The notes beneath the pieces were generated by a model. The model saw only the letters and a list, made by a program, of their open reading frames with translations, had not been told where the DNA came from and searched no databases. The position numbers and the translations under genes are program-made. A stretch of 8,063 bases of DNA from Sulfurimonas sp. (GTDB lineage: Bacteria > Campylobacterota > Campylobacteria > Campylobacterales > Sulfurimonadaceae), in NCBI GenBank assembly GCA_012963655.1, contig DTVI01000146.1:1-8063 (forward strand). Reading direction: 5' to 3'. Of the stretch, positions 1-5,559 are shown piece after piece; the first letter of the stretch is position 1, and every line of letters begins with the position of its first letter.

Positions 1-16
1 GTTGTGACACAAGTAG

Positions 17-190
17 GTTGTCTACATCAACACCAAGAAACTTGGTCAAGGTAGAGAAAAAGTTAAGGAAGAGTTTAAGAATAACCCTGAATTAGCGGCA
101 GAAATAGAGCAAAAAATTAAAGAAGCCATGGGTATCTCTGGGGTACAAGACATGGATAAAAATGAAATAAACGAGGCAGATAAAGAATGA
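17..190 (+). CDS. recA: RecA recombinase, C-terminal fragment (5' end outside window)
   Basis: This is the tail of RecA, the DNA strand-exchange and SOS-regulating ATPase. From base 29 the frame reads NTKKLGQGREKVKEEF and continues to a TGA at 188-190. The motif (N/T)TKLGQGRE followed by a charged helix and a variable acidic end is typical of the RecA C-terminus, and about 53 residues are visible. The preceding segment expected in this family (DKSGAWxSY) is not readable in the same frame. TAG interrupts the frame at 14-16, and the similarity seems to shift to another frame before about base 24. A base missing near a contig edge is the simplest explanation; a real frameshift is less likely. 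The stop overlaps the eno start by 4 bp (ATGA), so the two genes are probably co-transcribed and coupled. The order recA-eno is one I recall from other Campylobacterota. Confidence 0.8.
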   Translation, partial: VVYINTKKLGQGREKVKEEFKNNPELAAEIEQKIKEAMGISGVQDMDKNEINEADKE

Positions 191-1461
191 TTTTTATAGA
201 TAATGTAAGCGCAATAGAAGTAATGGATTCACGTGGTAATCCAACAGTTAAGGCATATGTAACACTAAGTGACGGAACAACAGCAGAAGCAATTGTTCCT
301 TCAGGTGCAAGTACAGGTAAGAGAGAAGCTCTTGAACTACGTGATGGCGGAGATCGTTTCATGGGTAAGGGTGTTTTACAAGCAGTTGAAAATGTAAACT
401 CTACATTAGCTGATGTTTTAATTGGTATGAGCCCTTTTAATCAAGCAGTTATTGACGCTACTATGAAAGAAGCTGATGGTACTGAAAACTATGGAAACTT
501 AGGAGCTAACTCAGTTCTTGGTGTTTCTATGGCAGTTGCAAGAGCAGCTGCTCAGTCTCTTGGTATTCCTCTTTACCGTTACCTTGGTGGTGCAAATGCA
601 TTAACTATTCCTACTCCTATGCTAAACATTATCAATGGTGGCTCTCACGCTGATAACTCAGTTGATTTCCAAGAATATATGATTGTTCCTGTTGGTTTTG
701 ATAACTTTGCTGATGGCTTACGTGCATCTGCTGAAGTGTATCACACACTTAAAGGTATTTTAAAAGCTAAGAAGCATAATACTGCGCTTGGTGATGAGGG
801 TGGTTTTGCACCAGACTTATCTTCAAACGAAGAGCCTATTCAAATTATTGTTGAAGCTATAGAAAAAGCTGGCTACAAGCCAGGTGAGCAAATTGGTATC
901 GCTTTAGATGTTGCTGCATCTGAGATCTTAGCTGATGATGGTAAAAGTTACAAACTTGATTCAGAAAACCGTACAGTTACATCAGCTGAGTTAGTTGATT
1001 ATTATGCTGACTTATGTTCTAAATACCCAATTGTTTCTATTGAAGATGGTCTTAATGAAGACGATTGGGATGGATTTAAACTAATGACTGAAAAGCTTGG
1101 TGACAAGATTCAAATCGTTGGTGATGATCTTTTTGTTACAAACGCTAACATCTTATCAAGAGGTATTAATGAAGGTATCGCTAACTCAATCCTTATTAAG
1201 CCAAACCAAATTGGTACAGTTTCTGAAACAATGTTAACAGTACGTCTTGCTCAAAGAAATGGTTACACTTGTGTAATGTCTCACCGTTCAGGTGAAAGTG
1301 AAGATGCCTTTATCGCTGACTTCGCTGTTGCATTAAACTGTGGTCAAATCAAAACGGGTTCTACTGCTCGTGGCGAAAGAACAGCTAAATATAACAGACT
1401 TTTAGAAATTGAAAATGAAGTTGTATATGGTGAATACCTAGGCTCGGCTCTTTTTAACTAA
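187..1461 (+). CDS. eno: Enolase (phosphopyruvate hydratase)
   Basis: Enolase interconverts 2-phosphoglycerate and phosphoenolpyruvate in glycolysis and gluconeogenesis in the cytoplasm. The protein is 424 residues, a full bacterial length. Visible landmarks are the N-terminal DSRGNPTV (14-21), the mobile loop SGASTG (39-44, second Mg site), GGSHAD with H154, GDEGGFAP with the catalytic acid E204, metal ligands D241, E286 (SIEDGL) and D313 (GDDLF), the catalytic base K338 in the signature around LIKPNQIGT, SHRSGE with H366, and K389. All catalytic residues are present. The ATG overlaps the recA stop by 4 bp, and GAGG at 173-176 can serve as its ribosome binding site. The later part of the gene favours GGT, GCT, CGT and CTT codons, consistent with strong expression. 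The stop codon lies inside an 18-bp perfect palindrome. Confidence 0.97.
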   Translation: MIFIDNVSAIEVMDSRGNPTVKAYVTLSDGTTAEAIVPSGASTGKREALELRDGGDRFMGKGVLQAVENVNSTLADVLIGMSPFNQAVIDATMKEADGTENYGNLGANSVLGVSMAVARAAAQSLGIPLYRYLGGANALTIPTPMLNIINGGSHADNSVDFQEYMIVPVGFDNFADGLRASAEVYHTLKGILKAKKHNTALGDEGGFAPDLSSNEEPIQIIVEAIEKAGYKPGEQIGIALDVAASEILADDGKSYKLDSENRTVTSAELVDYYADLCSKYPIVSIEDGLNEDDWDGFKLMTEKLGDKIQIVGDDLFVTNANILSRGINEGIANSILIKPNQIGTVSETMLTVRLAQRNGYTCVMSHRSGESEDAFIADFAVALNCGQIKTGSTARGERTAKYNRLLEIENEVVYGEYLGSALFN

Positions 1462-1471
1462 GCTTAGTTAA
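1454..1471. repeat. 18-bp perfect palindrome across the eno stop codon
   Basis: The bases TTAACTAAGCTTAGTTAA are perfectly self-complementary and contain the eno TAA (1459-1461). As RNA they could form a 7-bp AU-rich stem with an AGCU loop. No T-run follows, so this is not a convincing intrinsic terminator. The 3' arm touches TTAAGG (1468-1473), the only plausible ribosome binding site for the short ORF starting at 1484, so it could modulate that start. Role unknown. Confidence 0.6.
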
Positions 1472-1483
1472 GGTAAACAGCGA

Positions 1484-1603
1484 ATGGTAAAAAGAAAAGA
1501 TAATTTTTGGATAAATTTATTTAGTAGAATTATTACACTGATATTTATTCCACTAAGCTTTTCTTTATATTGTCAGTTCTCTTTAGGAGAACTTTATGTC
1601 TAA
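1484..1603 (+). CDS. Possible 39-residue membrane microprotein
   Basis: An uninterrupted ATG-to-TAA frame fills the gap between eno and the FtsB-like gene. It encodes 39 residues beginning MVKRKDNFW, with a basic N-terminus (K3, R4, K5), a hydrophobic stretch at about residues 16-30 (IITLIFIPLSFSLYC) and a short tail. This is the layout of a one-helix inner-membrane peptide or an uncleaved signal sequence. TTAAGG (1468-1473), 10 nt upstream of the ATG, resembles a ribosome binding site. The end overlaps the next start by 8 bp (ATGTCTAA), the same arrangement seen at the phosphodiesterase/bioB junction in this window, which hints at translational coupling. I do not recognise a family. AT-rich spacer can produce a frame of this length by chance, so the call is tentative. 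Confidence 0.3.
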   Translation: MVKRKDNFWINLFSRIITLIFIPLSFSLYCQFSLGELYV

Positions 1604-1874
1604 CCTTCTTGATGAAATAGAAGCAGAACAATCCCTCCCTTCACGATATTTTGGTTTGTCTTGGAAAAGACTCATCCAATTTTCTCTTATTGTTATATTC
1701 TCAGGTATTTATATAGGAATCATACTTTTTGGTGAAAACTCTTTACAGGTATTACTTAATCTTGAAGAATACGAGGTCTTTTTGCGTGAAGAAGTTTCTA
1801 CCTTAAAACTTCAGAACTCTGATTTGCAAAAAGAACTTTTTGAATTAAATGAACTGGATCCTGACAATAATTAA
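1596..1874 (+). CDS. Small FtsB/DivIC-like septum formation initiator-type membrane protein
   Basis: A 92-residue bitopic membrane protein. A short cytoplasmic N-terminus rich in acidic residues (DEIEAEQ) is followed by basic residues near 24-25, one transmembrane helix at about 27-46, and a C-terminal coiled coil at about 54-87 with Leu, Val and Phe at heptad spacing (LNLEEYEVFLREEVSTL, then LQNSDLQKELFEL). This is the architecture of FtsB/DivIC proteins, which sit in the divisome with FtsL and FtsQ. The position between eno and an AMIN-domain gene matches small genes in this locus in other Campylobacterota that are annotated as septum formation initiator family. The start is supported by a strong AGGAGA (1585-1590) 5 nt before the ATG. 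Fold class is fairly secure; a divisome function is inferred from architecture and synteny, not from a diagnostic motif. Confidence 0.7.
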   Translation: MSNLLDEIEAEQSLPSRYFGLSWKRLIQFSLIVIFSGIYIGIILFGENSLQVLLNLEEYEVFLREEVSTLKLQNSDLQKELFELNELDPDNN

Positions 1875-1906
1875 AACCCTCTAATCTACCCCTTTGCAAA
1901 AAACTG

Positions 1907-1912
1907 TATAAT
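1907..1912 (+). promoter_or_regulatory. Possible sigma-70 -10 box upstream of the AMIN-domain gene
   Basis: A perfect TATAAT lies 27 nt before the ATG at 1940, within the 65-bp gap after the FtsB-like gene. No TTGACA-like -35 exists at 16-18 nt. Many Campylobacterota vegetative promoters lack a clear -35, so this does not exclude it. The box is flanked by ACTG and CAGT arms (1903-1906 and 1914-1917). It could give the AMIN gene and aroK transcription independent of recA-eno. Confidence 0.4.
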
Positions 1913-1939
1913 GCAGTAAAATAATTTGATAGGGTTCTT

Positions 1940-2545
1940 ATGCGTTTTTATATTTTAGTTTTACTTTGCTTTAGCTCTTTACTTGCAAGAGATAATCCTT
2001 TTTTTCCTGCAGACCCGAATGCGATAAATATTAGTACAAGCAACAGACCAGAAACACTTTCCCCTTTTTCAAAACAAAATATATCTTTACCAAACTCAGC
2101 CCGAGCGATTAAGGCCATTACTATCACCTATCAAAACTTAGATGGTTCAATCTCAAATGAAAAGTTGGATTTAAATAATGAAATTGATTGGCATAAACCT
2201 TTTATCATTACACAAAATAAAGATCTTAAAAAAATCAAGACAAAAAAATCTAAAATTATAAATGCTAAGTTTATTAGCTTTCAAGCTGATAATAAAACGA
2301 TGAAATATATGACAAAAGATAAACTTTTAAGAAATTTCATGTTAACTAATCCTCATAGAATCGTGATGGATTTTTCAAGAAGTACAAGTTTTAAACCAAA
2401 ATCTTTCAATATTAACAAGGCCCCTTTTAAAAAAATACGTATGGGAAATCATGATAAGTATTATAGAGTGGTTCTTGAACTTGATGGAGAGTATAGATAT
2501 AAGCTAAAATCAAGTGAGAAAGATTTGTTTATTGTCTGCTACTAA
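1940..2545 (+). CDS. Secreted AMIN-domain-like protein
   Basis: A 201-residue protein with a Sec signal peptide (residues 1-16, probable cleavage after LLA and before RDNPFFP), so it is expected in the periplasm. Residues about 30-105 are polar, Lys- and Asn-rich and probably flexible. The C-terminal ~90 residues look like an AMIN domain, a beta-strand module found in envelope proteins such as cell-wall amidases and secretins: PHRIVMDFS (138-146), then KKIRMGNHDKYYRVVLELDG (164-183) and a final strand ending DLFIVCY. No amidase, secretin or other catalytic domain is attached. By position it corresponds to the gene between eno and aroK in Helicobacter and Campylobacter (in C. jejuni, from memory, the periplasmic glycoprotein CgpA). 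I see no D/E-X-N-X-S/T glycosylation sequon here. AGGG (1931-1934) precedes the ATG by 5 nt. The partner and exact role are unknown. Confidence 0.75.
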   Translation: MRFYILVLLCFSSLLARDNPFFPADPNAINISTSNRPETLSPFSKQNISLPNSARAIKAITITYQNLDGSISNEKLDLNNEIDWHKPFIITQNKDLKKIKTKKSKIINAKFISFQADNKTMKYMTKDKLLRNFMLTNPHRIVMDFSRSTSFKPKSFNINKAPFKKIRMGNHDKYYRVVLELDGEYRYKLKSSEKDLFIVCY

Positions 2546-3035
2546 CCTAGTCTTAATTGGATTTATGGGATGTGGTAAAAGCTCTGTGGGTAAGCTTGTG
2601 GCGAAGGACAGTTCATACTACTTTTTAGACACAGACTCTATGATTGAAAGTGCTGAAGGTCAAAGCATTGAAAAAATATTTAAAACACATGGTGAAGCAT
2701 ATTTTCGCCAATGTGAAAAAGAAATGGTCATTTGGCTGAAATCTAATGTATCTGGAGCTATTATATCAACAGGTGGGGGCATGCTAGCACACTGCGATAG
2801 CTTAAATGAGGTTGGTAAGATTATTTATCTTAAGGTCCCTTTTGATGTCATCATATCGAGAATGAATGATGAAGAGCTAGGAAAACGCCCCTTATTCAAT
2901 GACAAAGAAAAAGCAAGAAAAATGTATGAAGACAGAGATCTAAAATATACTCAGAAAGCAGATCTAATTATAGATGCAAATACTAGTCTTGCAGAGCTCG
3001 TACTTAAACTTTCTCATGAAAAAACTTCTTTATAA
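2532..3035 (+). CDS. aroK: Shikimate kinase
   Basis: Shikimate kinase phosphorylates shikimate at the 3-OH with ATP, the fifth step of chorismate and aromatic amino acid synthesis, in the cytoplasm. Numbered from the TTG at 2532 (167 residues), it shows the P-loop GFMGCGKS (10-17), the shikimate-binding LDTD with D33 and D35, R59 in YFRQCE, the glycine-rich GGG (81-83), the LID arginine R119 in KRPLF, and R135 in EDRDLKY. I prefer the TTG start because it places the first strand VLIGF about five residues in, as is usual, and GAGAAAGA (2516-2523) lies 8 nt before it. A longer GTG start at 2514 is open but adds six residues and has no ribosome binding site. The start overlaps the upstream gene by 14 bp. 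The 3' end overlaps the convergent antiporter gene by 32 bp. Confidence 0.93.
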   Translation: MSATNLVLIGFMGCGKSSVGKLVAKDSSYYFLDTDSMIESAEGQSIEKIFKTHGEAYFRQCEKEMVIWLKSNVSGAIISTGGGMLAHCDSLNEVGKIIYLKVPFDVIISRMNDEELGKRPLFNDKEKARKMYEDRDLKYTQKADLIIDANTSLAELVLKLSHEKTSL

Positions 3036-4179
3036 AAGCTGGAGGATGCACAATAAGCTTTATTGCAAGCATCACAAAAATTACTTCAAATAAAGATGCC
3101 AAGATAAAGGCATAATAATGAAACGTATCAATACTATGTTGATGATAAGCGAGGGTTGCAATAGCAATTAAAAGTGTTAATGGCATAGAATGTGAAAGAC
3201 CTAATAACATAGAATCCTTTATAGAACCTACTTGATTAAAAACCATAGCAGCGAGTAGTCTTATGCCTATCATTAACCCTGTAACCAATAAGGCTGTAGA
3301 AATTAAACCATCCACATATAAGGCGGAGAGATTAAAAGAAGTCCCTACATGTACAAAGAAGATAGGAATTACAAAACCGAAGCCATATGATTCTAGTTTT
3401 CCTGGCAGTTGGTCTTTATGCTGAAAAAATGTGGGGATAAACATACCCGCAATAAAAGCGCCGAAGGCAAGTTCTAGGTCTAAATAAAGCATGAGGGCAA
3501 TAAAAGAAAAGAGTATGGCCATGGAGAGTCTAAAGTCTTGTTCTTTATTATCTAAGTGTGGCATTAGTATAGGGGCCAGTTCAGGATACCACCAAAATAT
3601 CATTCTAAGGGTGTATAAAAGAGCTAAGATCAAGGCTATAAAAAGAACAAGTGTAAAGATTGTTTTTAAAAGTATAATACTAAGACCTGTTTGAAAAGCT
3701 TCAGAAGCTATTGTCAAGACTGCAATAGAAACAATTTCCCCAATAGATCCTACTACCATTGCTAAAGGTAACCAGGAAGTATTTTTGCCATATTCTTTTT
3801 TTAGTGTTGCGATAAGACCCACAGAAATAAGAGGTAAGATAACTATAAAAACATTTGAAAGCTTGAAATAAATAGATATTATAAAAGATAAAAAGTATAA
3901 AAGACTAAGATAGATAAAGGCACGGTTTAAGATACTCTTATCTATTTTAATGATTTTTTTCAGGTTGATTTCGGTTCCAGCAATAAACATAAGATATAAA
4001 AACCCAAACTCAGCGACTAAGGCAAAGAGTTCATGTTCATGAAGTAAACCAATAAAGGCGAGAACCGAACCTAAGATAATTTCAACAGGGGTCGTTGGTA
4101 CACGAAGTAGCTTTGCAAGAAAAGGTGAAAAAGCGATAATAGCGCTGAGGGTTAAAACAAGGCTAATAGTTTCTTGCAT
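3004..4179 (-). CDS. Cation:proton antiporter, CPA2 (KefB/NapA-like) membrane domain only
   Basis: A 391-residue polytopic inner-membrane protein with about 11-12 predicted hydrophobic segments, of the sodium/hydrogen exchanger (CPA2) type that exchanges Na+ or K+ for protons. Family-like segments are YLMFIAGTEI (62-71; usually FLAGxE), SWLPLAMVVGSIGEIVS (135-151), the helix LELAFGAFIAGMF (235-247) and FVIPIFFVHVGTSFN (269-283). E148 in GEIVS occupies the region where CPA2 proteins carry their ion-binding acidic residue. The protein ends just after the last helix with HPPAFIKKFFHEKV, so the RCK/TrkA-N nucleotide-binding domain of true KefB/KefC is absent. The ATG shares one base with the bioB stop (TAATG), implying translational coupling as the last gene of the topA operon. 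Ion specificity and direction cannot be read from the sequence. Confidence 0.85.
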   Translation of the reverse strand: MQETISLVLTLSAIIAFSPFLAKLLRVPTTPVEIILGSVLAFIGLLHEHELFALVAEFGFLYLMFIAGTEINLKKIIKIDKSILNRAFIYLSLLYFLSFIISIYFKLSNVFIVILPLISVGLIATLKKEYGKNTSWLPLAMVVGSIGEIVSIAVLTIASEAFQTGLSIILLKTIFTLVLFIALILALLYTLRMIFWWYPELAPILMPHLDNKEQDFRLSMAILFSFIALMLYLDLELAFGAFIAGMFIPTFFQHKDQLPGKLESYGFGFVIPIFFVHVGTSFNLSALYVDGLISTALLVTGLMIGIRLLAAMVFNQVGSIKDSMLLGLSHSMPLTLLIAIATLAYHQHSIDTFHYYAFILASLFEVIFVMLAIKLIVHPPAFIKKFFHEKV

Positions 4180-5027
4180 TACTTATCTTCAGGACTTTGT
4201 GCGACCTGCAGGCCAAGATTAGCTAACATATCTAAGTCTTTAGATTTTTCTCTACCAGAGGTAGTCAGATAATTTCCAATAACAATAGCATTAGCTCCGG
4301 CATCAAATATTTCTGCTTGACGGTCTTTAAACATCATTTCACGTCCTCCTGCAATCATAATTCTATTAGCATTGGGGATGAGCTCTTTAGTTAATTTTAC
4401 AAGTTCAAGGGCCTCATCTGTTGTAAGCTTATTTGGCTCAAGAGGAAGGGCAGGGTTATGATGATAAAAGTTTATAGGCACAGAGGTAGGATTTAAAGAA
4501 GCAAGGGCCTTTAGCATAGATACTCTATCTTCTTGTGTTTCACCCATTCCAAATATACCACCAGTAATTAAGACCATACCCGCCTTATTAACATTTTCAC
4601 AGGTCTCATATCTTTCTTCCCATCCATGTGTTGTACAGATTTCTGCATAATATCTTTGGGAGCTTTCAAGATTATGATTATAAGCGGCTACACCTGATTC
4701 TTTAAGGGTATTTAGTTGTTCTAATGAGGCCGTTCCATTACAAGCAATTAGGCGAAGTCTAGGAACTTCTGCCTTAACAGCCTTAGCAACCTCACAAACA
4801 AACTTCAAGGTTTTATCTGTTAGCCCTTTTTGAGCGGTTACAAGACAAAATCCAAGGGCACCTGATGCTTCAGCTGCCTTTGCCTCTTCAAGGATAGACT
4901 CTAAAGGTTTTTGTTTATAACGTTCTATATCTGCACTGTATTTTACGCTTTGTGAACAAAACTTACAGTCTTCATTACAAGTTCCACTGTTGATATTACA
5001 AATAGAACATAAAAATATTTTAGCCAT
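4179..5027 (-). CDS. bioB: Biotin synthase, with one expected cluster cysteine replaced
   Basis: Biotin synthase is a radical SAM enzyme that inserts sulfur into dethiobiotin in the last step of biotin synthesis. At 282 residues it has the short form I recall from Campylobacterota (E. coli about 346). The radical SAM motif C17-x3-C21-x2-C24 lies in CNEDCKFCSQS. Other landmarks are GFCLVTA (C61), LIACNGTA (C96), YNHNLES (116-122), TGGIFGMGE (155-163), INFYHHNP (185-192) and AGGRE (R229). By alignment from memory, C61, C96 and R229 match the [2Fe-2S] ligands C97, C128 and R260 of E. coli. The position of C188 (E. coli KVCSGG) reads VLITGG here, with isoleucine 154 encoded by ATT. It overlaps the upstream phosphodiesterase gene by 8 bp (ATGGCTAA). 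No other biotin gene is in the window. Family certain; activity worth testing. Confidence 0.93.
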   Translation of the reverse strand: MAKIFLCSICNINSGTCNEDCKFCSQSVKYSADIERYKQKPLESILEEAKAAEASGALGFCLVTAQKGLTDKTLKFVCEVAKAVKAEVPRLRLIACNGTASLEQLNTLKESGVAAYNHNLESSQRYYAEICTTHGWEERYETCENVNKAGMVLITGGIFGMGETQEDRVSMLKALASLNPTSVPINFYHHNPALPLEPNKLTTDEALELVKLTKELIPNANRIMIAGGREMMFKDRQAEIFDAGANAIVIGNYLTTSGREKSKDLDMLANLGLQVAQSPEDK

Positions 5028-5547
5028 TAGTTATTCTTTCAAAATTCATATTGTGTGTTTTCCACACTTTAGTTTTTAGTTCTCTATTAAAAGAGGTGAT
5101 GGTATAATACTCAGCTTTTATTTCTAATAAAACACACTCACTTATGGGTTTATTTCTTCCACAAGCTTCACCTGGATTGATAAAAAGTGTACCCGCTTTA
5201 AAATCACATTCAAACATATGTGTATGACCAAAGACAATGATATCCGCATCATCAGGACTTAGGTAGTAGGGAAGATGCATAAGTTTAAATTTAATGTTTT
5301 CAATCTTAAAAAGGTGAGGCTCTTGTACCAAATTGAAACGTCTATGATGTTGTACCATATGGGCATCATTGTTTCCATATACTGCGATATAAGGAAGTTC
5401 ACTTGCAGCCATATATTCTAAGACTTCAACCTCACAAATATCACCAGCATGAATAAGATACTCAGCTCCATTTTCAATGAGTAGATCAATAACCTTTTTG
5501 GCTCTACCTGTCTTTGTATGTGTGTCTGATAAAATACCTATTTTCAT
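5020..5547 (-). CDS. YfcE/MJ0936-type metallophosphoesterase
   Basis: A 175-residue calcineurin-like phosphoesterase of the compact YfcE/MJ0936 class, dimetal enzymes that hydrolyse phosphodiesters in vitro and whose natural substrate is often unknown. All metal-binding motifs are visible: SDTH (D8, H10), HAGD (D36), YGNND (N60), MHLP (H91) and FGHTH (H108, H110), followed by INPGE (124-128). The length equals the family core with no added domains. It starts 12 nt after the topA stop, and its last 8 bp overlap bioB, so it is an internal member of the topA operon. No strong ribosome binding site is seen ahead of it, consistent with coupling to topA. Nothing in the context reveals its substrate. 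Confidence 0.88.
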   Translation of the reverse strand: MKIGILSDTHTKTGRAKKVIDLLIENGAEYLIHAGDICEVEVLEYMAASELPYIAVYGNNDAHMVQHHRRFNLVQEPHLFKIENIKFKLMHLPYYLSPDDADIIVFGHTHMFECDFKAGTLFINPGEACGRNKPISECVLLEIKAEYYTITSFNRELKTKVWKTHNMNFERITNG

Positions 5548-5559
5548 GATGTATGCGCT

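Noticed and set aside
117..362. Open minus-strand frame of 81 codons opposite the recA/eno junction
   Set aside because: It lies opposite two certain genes and resembles no protein; it is a by-product of the enolase codon pattern.
1525..1530. TAGAAT as a -10 box for the FtsB-like gene
   Set aside because: The nearest -35-like TTGGAT is 12 nt away and the region is AT-rich; support is too thin.
1894..1899. TTGCAA as a -35 box for the AMIN gene promoter
   Set aside because: It is only 7 nt from the TATAAT, far from the 16-18 nt needed.
3035..3061. AAAGCT/AGCTTT inverted repeat after aroK as a terminator
   Set aside because: The stem is only 6 bp, the loop is 15 nt, there is no T-run, and it lies within the antiporter coding sequence.
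3491..3694. Plus-strand open frame of 67 codons inside the antiporter gene
   Set aside because: It is antisense to a membrane-protein gene, has no family resemblance, and starts without a ribosome binding site.
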